This document shows positions 18,125 through 27,487 of a DNA stretch of 64,000 nt, piece by piece (positions within the stretch are counted from its first letter, which is position 1; each line of letters begins with the position of its first letter). This DNA comes from Sphingomonas folli (GTDB lineage Bacteria; Pseudomonadota; Alphaproteobacteria; Sphingomonadales; Sphingomonadaceae). The position numbers and the translations under genes were made by a program. Under the pieces are notes generated by a model. The model saw only the letters and a list, made by a program, of their open reading frames with translations. It was not told the origin of the DNA and made no database searches. Location of the stretch: contig NZ_JAHXZL010000012.1 of assembly GCF_019429525.1 (NCBI RefSeq), positions 62,001 to 126,000 of the forward strand, in the 5' to 3' direction.

Positions 18125-18757
18125 TCAGCCGAGATCATGTCGGCCTCCGCAGAGCCCGGGCCAGGGCATCTCGAACGGCGCCAGACCGGTCTCCACGACC
18201 ATCCACATGCCGGTGCCGGCGCGTCGCGACCGGAGCACCCTCCATGAGGAATCGGAGAGCCAGCGATGCGCCAGCACGTCGGAGACCGGCCGCCCCTCCG
18301 CCGCGACCGCCACGCTCTCCGGCAACCCGGTCGGCAGCCGGATGTACAGGCCACCGTACAAGGTGCGCAGAAGGCAACCGCCCATCTCGAGGGAGATCTC
18401 GACGGAGGCCGTCGTGATCTGCAGCTGCAGTGGTGCGTCGAGTGATGGAAGATCCTCGAAAGAAAGGACGTGGCGGACGTCGCTTGGGCGCCGAGTGATG
18501 CGGCGCACCGCGCTCCACCGGAACGACTCGACGTCACGCCGCCTTCGGAGAAAGGGCCAGTCCGGATCCGGCCGCAGGGAGGCCATGGCACGGGAAAGGT
18601 CCAGGTCGCAGTCCGCTGCGACGCGGGGGAGCAGCGGCGTGGCCGATCGTACGGCAATCTGCAGGCACTTGCGGAACAGGCGCAGGCGGTGCAGCTCCCA
18701 GCCCTCCGACCAGGCGGAAGCGGGCGGGCACTGTGGGGCGTCGGTCCGGTCAGACAT
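18125..18757 (-). CDS. Hypothetical protein, operon partner
   Basis: 210 aa, no family recognised. It begins within the last 8 bases of the upstream gene, so the two are probably co-translated. Basic N-terminal third (RLRLFRKCLQ, PFLRRRRDVESFRW), then a beta-like region (LQLQITTASVEISLEMGG, LYGGLYIRLP). No signal peptide or obvious membrane helix. Its stop overlaps an ATG that opens a hydrophobic frame (ISAELPAVVVGISLAMVGSG) in the stretch before the primase-like gene. That frame soon becomes Arg-rich and was not called. Confidence 0.55.
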   Translation of the reverse strand: MSDRTDAPQCPPASAWSEGWELHRLRLFRKCLQIAVRSATPLLPRVAADCDLDLSRAMASLRPDPDWPFLRRRRDVESFRWSAVRRITRRPSDVRHVLSFEDLPSLDAPLQLQITTASVEISLEMGGCLLRTLYGGLYIRLPTGLPESVAVAAEGRPVSDVLAHRWLSDSSWRVLRSRRAGTGMWMVVETGLAPFEMPWPGLCGGRHDLG

Positions 18758-19361
18758 CGGCCACCGGAATGGTCGCGCCGAACAGAGTGTCACCGAACCG
18801 CACGCCTCTGACCAGACTTCCACCGACCGATGCGACCAGCCTTTCGACGCGGGCAAGCGCACGAGCGCCGGCGAGGTTCAGCACCGCCGCATCAGACGAC
18901 ACGTCCACCGCCACGGCGATCACCAGTTGGCCATCGTCCGGATGCACGGCTATCCTGACGTCCGGGGGTTCGCGGATCGCCATCGTCTCGATGACCGCCA
19001 CCAGATCGCACAGAATGTAGCCGATCGACCGGGCCAGCGCGGCGTCGGCCTCCACGTCCGCGACGCTGACGCGGAAAACGCCTCGGCGAGCCACGATCGC
19101 GCGCAAACCGACGAACCGGTTGACGAACGAATCCAGCCGAATCAGCCGCCCTGCACCTCGCGCGAGCAGCTTCTCGATGGCCGCAAGTGCCCGCGCGACT
19201 TCGGCGACCGACGATCCACCGGCCGGTGCCTCGGAGATGACGGCGGCCATGCGCGCCGTGAGCAGCGCCGCACGCTCCGCCCCCGCCCGATCGAGGGAGA
19301 TGGCGACCAGGATGTCGGCATCCTCCGCATGTCGTTCACAGCCTGCCGGACGGATCCTCAT
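18750..19361 (-). CDS. Histidine-kinase-ATPase-like protein
   Basis: 203 aa with the fold signature of a GHKL/HATPase domain: helices with DSFVNRFVGLRAIVARRG, then LARSIGYILCDLVAVIETMA (N-box-like position), a beta stretch (VRIAVHPDDGQLVIAVAVDV), and RVERLVASVGGSLVRG near the end, the place of the G-box helix in HWE/HisKA_2 sensor kinases. The N-box Asn/Glu and glycine boxes are not canonical and there is no sensor region, so ATP binding is doubtful. It is first in a minus-strand unit with 18125-18757 and perhaps the primase-like gene. It diverges from the XRE regulator across an operator-like palindrome. Confidence 0.5.
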   Translation of the reverse strand: MRIRPAGCERHAEDADILVAISLDRAGAERAALLTARMAAVISEAPAGGSSVAEVARALAAIEKLLARGAGRLIRLDSFVNRFVGLRAIVARRGVFRVSVADVEADAALARSIGYILCDLVAVIETMAIREPPDVRIAVHPDDGQLVIAVAVDVSSDAAVLNLAGARALARVERLVASVGGSLVRGVRFGDTLFGATIPVADV

Positions 19362-19387
19362 CGGACGCCTCCTCTCAGTAGCGTGTT

Positions 19388-19405
19388 TACTACTTATAGG
19401 TAGTA
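19388..19405. promoter_or_regulatory. Palindromic operator between divergent genes
   Basis: Perfect 6-bp inverted repeat TACTAC-TTATAG-GTAGTA in a short AT-rich patch, 27 bases upstream of the minus-strand start at 19361. The plus-strand XRE gene starts at 19521. This is the usual place for an autoregulatory XRE operator. Binding by the XRE protein is inferred. Confidence 0.5.
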
Positions 19406-19520
19406 ATTAGGTTCCCTGCCCCGTGTCGGTGCCACGGGCGGAGTCCCGACGCGGGCGCGGACGTTGATAGGTCCGCTTCAAGGTGGTGGTCTGGATCGGC
19501 GTGGCCTCCTACAATGGCGC

Positions 19521-19856
19521 ATGTCCCCCGCCGCCGAACCCGTCTTCCCCGCCTACGCCAATGCGCTGGGCTTCCGCATCGAGCAGGAGCGATTGGGCCG
19601 GGAGATGAGCAAGGAGGAACTGGCGCAGCGCGCCGGGCTCGCGTCGCGCTACCTCTGGCGTGTCGAAGAGGGAAAGCAGAACCTCACCTTCAAGAGCCTC
19701 GTCGCCATAGCATTGGGCCTCGACGTGCCTCTCGCCGTCCTCCTTCAGGACGTCGAGGATCTAGCCGCGCACCCGCCCGACCGCGCCGTGAAGAAGCCGA
19801 GGGGCAAGGCAGGCGCACGCGCGCGAACGAAGTCGTCCGATGGCACGGCACGATGA
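19521..19856 (+). CDS. XRE-family transcriptional regulator
   Basis: 111 aa. A Cro/CI-type HTH fills residues ~15-75: FRIEQERLGREMSKEELAQR, RAGLASRYLWRVEEGKQNLT, FKSLVAIALGLDVPLAVLL. The tail is basic (KKPRGKAGARARTKS). The ATG at 19521 was chosen because the domain starts just after it; the longer frame from 19464 adds an unlikely leader. It diverges from the HATPase-like unit and probably controls it and itself through 19388-19405. Confidence 0.8.
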   Translation: MSPAAEPVFPAYANALGFRIEQERLGREMSKEELAQRAGLASRYLWRVEEGKQNLTFKSLVAIALGLDVPLAVLLQDVEDLAAHPPDRAVKKPRGKAGARARTKSSDGTAR

Positions 19857-20049
19857 TGGTTACGATCCTCACCTGTGCTCGACGATGCACGGGTCGCCCA
19901 TTCACTACGGACCGCCGGGCTTCGGGTCGGAAGAGGCGCCTGTGAACGCGACATCGTCAGCGTCGCCTTCGTGTTGCCGCGGCGTGCCAAAGGGCTATGA
20001 TGGCGACGTCGCGTCGGCGATGCCCACCTTCAAGTTACCGAGAACGTAA

Positions 20050-20544
20050 ATGACTGAGACCAGCACTACCGTCGAGCTTGCGACGGAGTTGACGATCGCC
20101 TGGCTGGCGAATCCCAACACGCGCACATCGACGGCCGACGTGCCAGCGTTCCTGAAGTCCATGCACGAGGCGGTGTCCGGACTCGGCGAGCCGGACGATA
20201 CGGACAGCGCGGTTCCGGCGGCGGAACACACGCCGGCCGTTTCGGCTCGCAAGTCGCTTGCGAACAAGGATCACATCCTCAGCATGATCGATGGCAAGCC
20301 TTACAAATCCCTGCGCCGCCATCTTAACAGCCACGGGCTGAGCCCGGATCAGTACCGTGCTCGGTACAATCTCAAGGCCGACTATCCGATGGTGGCGGAA
20401 TCGTACAGCGAGGCGCGGCGTGCCATGGCCAAGAGGATCGGCCTCGGACGCAAGCCCGCGCCGAGGACCGATGATCCCGGACAGGCGTCTGCGCCCAAGC
20501 GCGGCAGATCCAAGACCAAGCATGGCGAGGCATCCAGAGCCTGA
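20050..20544 (+). CDS. Ros/MucR-type regulator lacking the first zinc cysteine
   Basis: 164 aa. The C-terminal domain is clearly Ros/MucR (DGKPYKSLRRHLNSHG, LSPDQYRARYNLKADYPMVA, ESYSEARRAMAKRIGLGRK), a DNA-binding fold related to H-NS-like silencers of alphaproteobacteria. In the Ros zinc finger (C-x2-C...H) the equivalent positions here are Ser78 and Asp81. Both histidines (His91, His95) are kept, so the metal site is altered. Some rhizobial relatives also fold without zinc. The extended N-terminus (~65 residues) is typical. An island-borne MucR could silence island genes; this is inferred. Confidence 0.85.
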   Translation: MTETSTTVELATELTIAWLANPNTRTSTADVPAFLKSMHEAVSGLGEPDDTDSAVPAAEHTPAVSARKSLANKDHILSMIDGKPYKSLRRHLNSHGLSPDQYRARYNLKADYPMVAESYSEARRAMAKRIGLGRKPAPRTDDPGQASAPKRGRSKTKHGEASRA

Positions 20545-20968
20545 TCGACACGGCCGATCCGCTCGACCTGCCGAGTGGATCGTCTCATCTGGCTCCACCA
20601 GTTCGCATGCGAACACCCGTTCCGCAATCCGGCACGCAGAGGTACTTCGGATCCTCGCCAATCAGACGGTGCGGACGCTTCCCGCCTTCACCCAGCATGC
20701 CAGCCCGATCGCTCCGGGTCGCATCGGTCCGCGATCAGCGGATTCCGCGGTGGCGTCGCAAGGAACCGCACGAGGGAGATCCGCCCTCGGGAAGATCGCG
20801 CGTCCTAGGAAGCTGACCCGCATCCGTCCGCGATCGCGGCTCGACGGGCAGTCGCGGCTGATCGGCCGCATCGGCTATCGCGTGGTTCGGTTCTCTCCCT
20901 GCCGGAGGAGCCGATCCGCAGGCATCTCTTAATCGACGGAGTGTAGAAGGGTCGCGAAGGAGTTCCCC
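20545..20968. other. Intergenic, no gene seen
   Basis: About 420 bases after the MucR gene. Frames in all directions are Arg/Ser/Pro-rich, without starts or motifs. GAAGGAG at 20956-20962 is the ribosome binding site of the next gene. Confidence 0.5.
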
Positions 20969-21490
20969 ATGGAAGTCGCGGTCACTTCGCCTGGACACAC
21001 CGCCGCCTGGATGGCCCTTCGGTTCGCGCGCGACCGAGAGGCGTCGTTCGGCAAGCTGCTACCGGTAGCCGGGGAATCCCAGCAATCGATCGGGAGGGAT
21101 CTGACGGGATCCGCCACTGATCGGATTCAGGCCGGGTCCATGCCGAAGGTGCCTGCCGACGCCCCCGTCGATACCGCCGCGAAGTTGCGGGCGGCGGTGG
21201 AGGCATTCAAGAAGGAGGCCTCCATGACGCCGAGCCAGAGGGCGCGTCGCGACGTCCTCAAGGCCATGAAGCTCACCGAGAAGGATCTCGAGGCCATGAG
21301 CGCGGACGAGCGCAAGGCGACCGAGAAGCGCATCGCCGAGGAAGTGGTCTTCCTCCTGAGGCGCCGCGGCCAGGCAGTGCCTGCGAACCTGCCGGACACC
21401 GAAACGCCGATCCCACGGTCGGACGATTGGCGTCGACCCACGACGGATACCAGGGCGGGAGCCATGACTTCTGCAATCGACGCAGACTGA
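20969..21490 (+). CDS. Hypothetical protein with charged helical core
   Basis: 173 aa. The start is supported by a near-perfect AAGGAG six bases before the ATG. Residues ~65-140 form a charged helical segment (AAKLRAAVEAFKKEASMTPS, LKAMKLTEKDLEAMSADERK, EEVVFLLRRRGQ). The first ~55 and last ~35 residues look disordered. No family or signal peptide recognised. It is orphaned between two long gaps. Confidence 0.55.
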   Translation: MEVAVTSPGHTAAWMALRFARDREASFGKLLPVAGESQQSIGRDLTGSATDRIQAGSMPKVPADAPVDTAAKLRAAVEAFKKEASMTPSQRARRDVLKAMKLTEKDLEAMSADERKATEKRIAEEVVFLLRRRGQAVPANLPDTETPIPRSDDWRRPTTDTRAGAMTSAIDAD

Positions 21491-22088
21491 CATGCCTCCG
21501 ATCGTCGTCTGCAAGCCGGCCTCGTATCCGGAGCGCGACCGATGATCCAACCGCCGGATGGACGCGCATCAGATGAGTGGCCGTCGTGGCTCCATCCTGG
21601 CGCTAGTGAAGTTGGCGCGTCCGGAGGCGTGCCGAAGCCGCGACCGCACCAGCAGAAACGCCAGAATCTCCGCGATCGGCTTCGCGCCTCTCCACTCTAA
21701 GCACGGGGCGACCGCCGGCTTCGACAGCGCGACCGCTCAGAACTCCGTCATGAGCCACGACGCGCCCGGCTGCACCAGGGCTCGCCTGAAGCACCTGTGG
21801 CACGTCGTGGCAGCGCACACCGTCCCGGCGAAGGCCTCGACCTCTCTCCGATGCGTCGGCTCCGAGAAAACCTCCGGATACACGCCTGGTCGACCTCTCG
21901 GCATGACGCTCCGCGTCTCACACGAGGACCTGGGACGGCGGCAGTCGCCTTCCTCCGCAAAGCCGGTCGCCTGATGGCCCGTCGCTCCCACAGGCGCATT
22001 CTCCGACGCGCTGAACGACCGGGAGGACAGGATCCGTTGTGCGAAGGAGCCGCAATCCTGATGTTGTTCGCCGGGAGGAACTGCGGTA
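21491..22088. other. Intergenic upstream of the second TonB receptor
   Basis: About 600 bases. No supported gene on either strand; the longest frames are low-complexity shadows. It should contain the promoter of the receptor/arabinanase unit. GGGAGGA at 22073-22079 is the receptor's ribosome binding site. Confidence 0.45.
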
Positions 22089-24821
22089 ATGTCGGACAAA
22101 ACAAAGTCGACTAGCGGCTTCTGGGGGAGAGGAAGGATGACCTTCGTGCGTGTGTTCCGCATGCTCGGGACGAGCTCGATGCTCGCGATGACGGTGATCA
22201 CGGCGTCTGCCGACGCGCAGGATGCCAGCGGCACTCCAGCATCGCGACCGGGCGCCTCGCAGTCCACGACGGCCCAGGAACAGGACGCCACCGTCTCCGA
22301 TGACGCATCCGTCACGCCGCAGACCGTTTCCACTTCGGACGGAGCGAGCGACCGTGACATCGTCGTGACGGGCGTGAGGGCGAGTCTGGCTTCGGCGCAG
22401 TCGATCAAGCAGAACGCCACGCAGATAGTGGACTCGATCGTGGCCGAGGACATCGGCAAGCTGCCCGACAACACCGTCGCCGACGCCCTGCAACGAGTGA
22501 CCGGCGTGCAGGTGACCCGTGCGGCAGGTGAGGCCGGCACCGTGCTGATCCGCGGACTGCCCAATTTCGCCACGGTGCTGAACGGCCGCGAGGCCTTCAC
22601 CGGCGTCACTCGAGGCTTCGCCCTGCAGGACATCCCGGCCGAGCTGATCGCCGGCGTCGACGTGTACAAGACGAGCACGCCTGACCTCGTCGAAGGCGGG
22701 GTGGCCGGCCTGATCGACGTGCGACTGCGGCGCCCCTTCGACTTCAGGGACGGCCAGATCGCCGCAAGCGGGCGCGCGGTCTACAGCGATCAGTCCGACA
22801 AGTGGGGCTACATCGGTTCGGGTCTGGTGAGCCAGCGCTGGCAGACCGGCATAGGCGAGATGGGGCTGCTGCTGGCGGGATCCTACAACAAGCGACTGTA
22901 TCAGGATCAGACGGCATTCGACTTCGTGTCGTCGGGATCGCCGATAGCGACCCCCGATACGGTCGGCGGCCTCTACACGTCCGGTGATCGTCGTCGCACC
23001 GCGTTGAACGCTTCGTTCCAGTGGCGACCGTCCCCCGAGGTCGAGTTCTACGCCGATGGCGTCTTCACGCGCTACGACAACCAGATCGCCGTGGACTTCT
23101 TCATCGGACTTCCCAAGGCCGGCATGCTGTCGAGCGTCACGCCGAACGGGGAGTTCCCGATCCTGGCGGACGACAGCAGCACGGTGGACGCCTTCACGTT
23201 GACCAGCAAGCAGGCCTTCCGCAACCGGACCGACAACTATCAGGGAGTAGTCGGCGGCAAGTGGACGCTCGGACGCGCGGTGTTGAACACCGAGGTCACC
23301 TACAACTACAGCAAGGTGCCCAACCGCAATGCGATCCTGGACACCTCGTTCAACGTGCCGCGGCTCGACGTGGACTACGATGTCGGCGGCACCCCTCGGG
23401 TGGCGCTCGGTGGTGCGGATCCGACCGATCCCGGCATCTTCACGATCCGCACTCTCTTCGACAACAACGGCCTGGATACGAGCGAACAGGTCGCCTGGCG
23501 CAACGATCTCACGATCAGGCCGGAGGGAGGCATCGTCGAGACGTTGAAGATCGGAACACGCTACACCCACCGCAACGTCGACTCGCAGGCGACCGCTTCC
23601 ATCCCCCTCGCCTTCCCGAGCGCCGAAGGCGCACCCCTGGGATCGATCCCCGGATTTGCCACGCTGTCGCCGGGCGGACTGGTGAAGGGCGCGCTCGGCA
23701 TCGACCGCTTCATCACCGCCGACACCGACCTGCTGCTCGACGACACGGACCGCATCCGCACCCTGTTCGGTCGTCCGACGGGTCCGCGCGCCTACGAACC
23801 GAACCTCGCCTTCTTCAACCGGGAGGACACCTACGCCTTCTACGGTCAAGCGGGGTATCGCGTCGATGTCGGTTCGATGCCGCTCGACGGCGTCGTGGGC
23901 GCCCGCGTCGTGAACACGGTGGAGCAGCTGAACGGCAACAACGTCTCCAGCAGGCAGAACTATCTCAACGTGCTGCCCAGCATCAATGCGCGCCTCGGCC
24001 TGACCGGCAGGCTGTTCCTACGTGCCGCAGCGGGAAAGACGATCACGAGGCCCGAGTTCGCCGCCCTGAACCCGCTCGTGACACTGGTGCCCAGCGGAAA
24101 CACCGGGACGCAGCAGTATGCGGGAACTGGAAGCGGCGGCAATCCGGCGTTGCAGCCGATCAAATCCGTCGCCTATGATGCGTCGTTGGAGTGGTACGTG
24201 GCGCGCAGCACCTCGCTCACGGCCGCCGGCTTCTACCGCGATCTGTCGGGGTACATCCAGACCTACTCCCAGCCCGAGCAGTTCGCGGGGGGAACCTACC
24301 TGGTCAGCCGCCCGCGCAATGCCGGCGATGGCTATCTGGCCGGCGCCGAGGTGGCGTACCAGCAGTTCTTCGACTTCCTGCCGGGCGCGCTCAGCGGCTT
24401 CGGCGTGCAGCTGAACGGCACGTACATGGACGGGAAGACCGACGATCCGATCAACGGCGGCAAGCAGCGGATCGTCAACGTCTCGCATTGGGCTTTCAAC
24501 ACGGTGGCCATATACGAGAAGTACGGCGTATCCGCCCGTCTCGCCTACAACTGGCGCTCGAGCTACGTGGACAGCTACAATTCGGGGGGCGTGCAGGCGA
24601 GCACGATCATCGCGGCTCCCGTCAGCCGGCTGGACTTCTCCGGCAGCTACTCGCCCACGGACTGGCTGACGTTCACCTTCGACGCGACCAACATACTCGA
24701 CGACGTGTACCAGGACCGGTTCACAGGAAGGAACTCCGTGACGGGCATCTACTACGACACGCCGCGCGACACCCGGACCTACGATCGGACCATTCAGATC
24801 GGCGCGCGGGTGAAGTTCTGA
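22089..24821 (+). CDS. TonB-dependent receptor (probable oligosaccharide uptake)
   Basis: 910 aa, full length. The signal region (MLGTSSMLAMTVITASADAQ) follows a short basic leader. The plug begins at IVVTGVRASLASAQ and has IVAEDIGKLPDNTVADALQR and VPAELIAGVDVYK-like segments (here IPAELIAGVDVYK). The barrel closes with the usual aromatic terminus (RTYDRTIQIGARVKF). The ATG at 22089 has GGGAGGA nine bases upstream; the internal ATG at 22137 would lose the leader. Its stop overlaps the start of the GH43 arabinanase, so uptake and degradation of the same arabino-oligosaccharide is a reasonable inference. It is a paralogue of the partial receptor at the left edge. Confidence 0.93.
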   Translation: MSDKTKSTSGFWGRGRMTFVRVFRMLGTSSMLAMTVITASADAQDASGTPASRPGASQSTTAQEQDATVSDDASVTPQTVSTSDGASDRDIVVTGVRASLASAQSIKQNATQIVDSIVAEDIGKLPDNTVADALQRVTGVQVTRAAGEAGTVLIRGLPNFATVLNGREAFTGVTRGFALQDIPAELIAGVDVYKTSTPDLVEGGVAGLIDVRLRRPFDFRDGQIAASGRAVYSDQSDKWGYIGSGLVSQRWQTGIGEMGLLLAGSYNKRLYQDQTAFDFVSSGSPIATPDTVGGLYTSGDRRRTALNASFQWRPSPEVEFYADGVFTRYDNQIAVDFFIGLPKAGMLSSVTPNGEFPILADDSSTVDAFTLTSKQAFRNRTDNYQGVVGGKWTLGRAVLNTEVTYNYSKVPNRNAILDTSFNVPRLDVDYDVGGTPRVALGGADPTDPGIFTIRTLFDNNGLDTSEQVAWRNDLTIRPEGGIVETLKIGTRYTHRNVDSQATASIPLAFPSAEGAPLGSIPGFATLSPGGLVKGALGIDRFITADTDLLLDDTDRIRTLFGRPTGPRAYEPNLAFFNREDTYAFYGQAGYRVDVGSMPLDGVVGARVVNTVEQLNGNNVSSRQNYLNVLPSINARLGLTGRLFLRAAAGKTITRPEFAALNPLVTLVPSGNTGTQQYAGTGSGGNPALQPIKSVAYDASLEWYVARSTSLTAAGFYRDLSGYIQTYSQPEQFAGGTYLVSRPRNAGDGYLAGAEVAYQQFFDFLPGALSGFGVQLNGTYMDGKTDDPINGGKQRIVNVSHWAFNTVAIYEKYGVSARLAYNWRSSYVDSYNSGGVQASTIIAAPVSRLDFSGSYSPTDWLTFTFDATNILDDVYQDRFTGRNSVTGIYYDTPRDTRTYDRTIQIGARVKF

Positions 24822-25873
24822 TGCCGGCCTCGCACCTGGTCGCGCTGGCGCTGGCGCTGTCGACGACCCCGGTCTCGCCACAGATGACCCGCGACGTCGG
24901 AGAGGCCCGCCGCGAGCCTCCGGCGACCTTGAACGACCGGCTCGAGGGCGACATCGCGCCGACGCACGATCCGGTCATCATCCGCGAGGGCGACACATAC
25001 CACGTGTTCTCCACCGGCCTCGGTGATGGACCGGACCGCATCATCGCGCACCGGGTCTCGCGCGACCTGATCCACTGGCGGAAGGCTCCGCCGCCGCTGG
25101 CGGCGCTCCCCGATTGGGCGGCCCGCGCCATCCCGGGAGCCAGCAATGCGTGCGCTCCCGACATCTCCCATGTCGGCGGCCGTTACAGATTGTACTACTC
25201 GGTCTCGACCTTCGGCTCGAACCGCTCGGCGATCGGCCTGCTGACCAGCCCGACGCTCGATCCGTCGAGGGCGGACTACGCCTGGCGCGACGAAGGCATG
25301 GTCGTCATGTCGCGCCCCGCAGACGACTTCAATGCGATCGATCCAAATTTCATTCTGGATCGACGCGGCAGGCAGTGGCTGGCGCTCGGCAGCTTCTGGA
25401 GTGGATTGAAGCTCATCGCGCTCGAACCGGCCACGGGGAAGCCGAGGCAGGCGGCGCAAGTGCCGATATCGATCGCCCGACGTCCTGTCCCGATCGGGGC
25501 GCCGGACCCCGTGGAAGCGCCCTTCGTGATCGATCACGGCGGCTGGTACTGGCTGATCGCCTCGTACGACTACTGCTGCAAGGGCAATGCCAGCACCTAC
25601 TACACCGTCATCGGACGATCGCGGGAGGTGACGGGATCCTACCTCGGCAGGGACGGCAGCGCGATGATGCAGGGCGGCGGCACCGTCCTGCTGCGTGCCG
25701 ACCTGCCGGAGAAGGATCGGTTCCGTGGTCCCGGTCACGTCGGGCATCTCCGCGACGCGGACGGAACCGACTACCTCGTCCATCACGCCTATGATCGCGA
25801 GAACAAGGGTGCACCGACGTTGCGGATCGTGCGTCTTCGTTGGGGCTCGGACGGGTGGCCGATCGCCGACTGA
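24821..25873 (+). CDS. GH43 arabinan endo-1,5-alpha-L-arabinosidase
   Basis: 350 aa, translationally coupled to the receptor (TGATG). Predicted to cleave 1,5-linked arabinan. The five-bladed propeller motifs of GH43 arabinanases are present: APTHDPVII with catalytic base Asp50, NACAPDIS, NAIDPNFILD, and DPVEAPFVI holding the general acid Glu. GGWYWLIASYDYCCKG is characteristic of arabinanases and distinguishes it from xylosidases. The hydrophobic N-terminus (HLVALALALSTTPVSP) suggests export. The frame is open upstream inside the receptor gene, but the family match starts at this ATG. Confidence 0.9.
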   Translation: MPASHLVALALALSTTPVSPQMTRDVGEARREPPATLNDRLEGDIAPTHDPVIIREGDTYHVFSTGLGDGPDRIIAHRVSRDLIHWRKAPPPLAALPDWAARAIPGASNACAPDISHVGGRYRLYYSVSTFGSNRSAIGLLTSPTLDPSRADYAWRDEGMVVMSRPADDFNAIDPNFILDRRGRQWLALGSFWSGLKLIALEPATGKPRQAAQVPISIARRPVPIGAPDPVEAPFVIDHGGWYWLIASYDYCCKGNASTYYTVIGRSREVTGSYLGRDGSAMMQGGGTVLLRADLPEKDRFRGPGHVGHLRDADGTDYLVHHAYDRENKGAPTLRIVRLRWGSDGWPIAD

Positions 25874-26034
25874 GAACATGGCGATCGCCGCCAGCCGCAG
25901 CGTAGCGATGGCGGCCAACGGTGCGATCAGGGTGTGGATGGCTGGCCCTTCGTTGGCGACATGCCGTACAAGGAAAGCTCGGCTCGGACGGTCCCATGGC
26001 CGTCGGTCCGATCGGTCTGCCAAGGGAGAGCGCC

Positions 26035-27487
26035 ATGGAATACGTCACCGCGACCGAGCCCGCCACCGCCGGCTCTACGGATGAAGGCGTAGGCCTGCGA
26101 ACCGCCGCAGCCGGTCTGCCGGCGACGCTGCGGGACGAACTGGCACTGGCGTTCGGGGAGCGCTTCTCCCAGGTTCCGGTCGTACGAGAGCAGCACGGCC
26201 GTGGAGAGTCGCCCTTCCCCGCAATGCCGCCCGATGCGGTGATCTTCGCTGAGAGCGCGGATGATGTCGCCCGCGTCCTCGCCCGATGCAACGACCACGA
26301 GGTCCCGGTGATCGCCTTCGGCGCGGGCTCGTCGCTCGAGGGGCAGGTCCTCGCGACACGCGGGGGGGGTCTGCGTCGATCTCTCGCGCATGAACGCGAT
26401 CCTGGACGTGAGCCCGGACGACTTCACCGCCACCGTCGAGCCAGGTGTCACCAAGGAGGCGCTGAATGCGGCCTTGCGGCCGCATGGATTGTTCTTCTCG
26501 GTCGATCCGGGCGCCCATGCCACTATCGGCGGCATGGCCGCGACGCGCGCGTCGGGCACCAACACTGTACGGTACGGCTCGATGCGCGAGAACGTGCTCG
26601 CCTGCACGACGGTTCTGGCGGACGGACGGGTGGTGTGCGCGGGTTCGAGGACGATGAAGTCGGCCGCCGGTCTGGACCTGGCTCGACTGTTCGTCGGGTC
26701 CGAGGGCACCCTCGGCATCATCACCGAACTGACGGTCAAGCTACACCCGCTGCCCGAGGCCGTCAGTGCCGCCATCGTCTCGTTCCCCGACGCGGCGGGC
26801 GCGGTCACGACCGTCATCCAGGGCGTTCAGGTCGGCCTGCCGTTGGCACGGGCAGAGTACCTCTGTCCGAACACGATCCGGGTCGTCAATGCGACCAACC
26901 CCGGCCTCTCGCTCCAGGAGCGGCACACGTTGTTCCTGGAGTTCCATGGGAGTTCGCAGGTCGGCCTCGACGAGCAGGCGGGCCTCATGGGCCGGATCGC
27001 CGCCGAGAACGGCGGTGGGGACTTCGCATGGGCGTCGCATCCCGAGGACCGCACGCGGCTCTGGCATGCTCGGCACAACGCCTATTTCAGCTGCCAACGA
27101 TCCCGTCCCGGATCGATCATCCTGACCACCGACACATGCGTGCCGCGCTCGAGGCTCGCCGAGTCGCTTGCGGGCGCCATGCGGATCATGGCGGATGCCG
27201 TCTTCCCGCACATGATCTTCGGCCATGTCGGCGACGGCAACTTCCATGTGCTGATGGCGATAGATCCGTCGAGCGAGAGCGAACATTCGGAAGCGGAGAC
27301 GCTCAACACCGCCATCGTCGATCTGGCCCTGTCACTCGGAGGGACGTGCTCGGGCGAGCACGGGATCGGCTTCCACAAGAAGGCCTTCCTGCGTCGCGAG
27401 GCCGGCGAAGACGCCACAGAGGTCATGCGCCAGATCAAGTCGCTTCTGGACCCCAGGAACATCATGAACCCGGACAAGATCTTCTAG
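26035..27487 (+). pseudogene. D-lactate dehydrogenase (FAD-linked), frameshifted at a poly-G run
   Basis: FAD-binding oxidase of the GlcD/Dld family (D-lactate:cytochrome c dehydrogenase-like). The first frame starts at 26035 (GGGAG upstream) and reads correctly through VPVIAFGAGSSLEGQVLATR. The rest continues in another frame with MNAILDVSPDDFTATVEPGV, YGSMRENVLACTTVLADGR, LFVGSEGTLGIITE, the metal site GHVGDGNFH, CSGEHGIG, and ends NPDKIF. The switch lies at eight consecutive G at 26362-26369; seven would restore the family sequence TRGGVCVDLSR. Outside this base the gene is intact over ~480 codons, so it is a very recent mutation, a slippage-prone switch or a base-calling error. Confidence 0.85.

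Noticed and set aside
21918-23849. 643-codon minus-strand frame opposite the TonB receptor
   Set aside because: Shadow of the receptor gene; the plus strand has a complete receptor with signal peptide, plug and terminal beta-strand.
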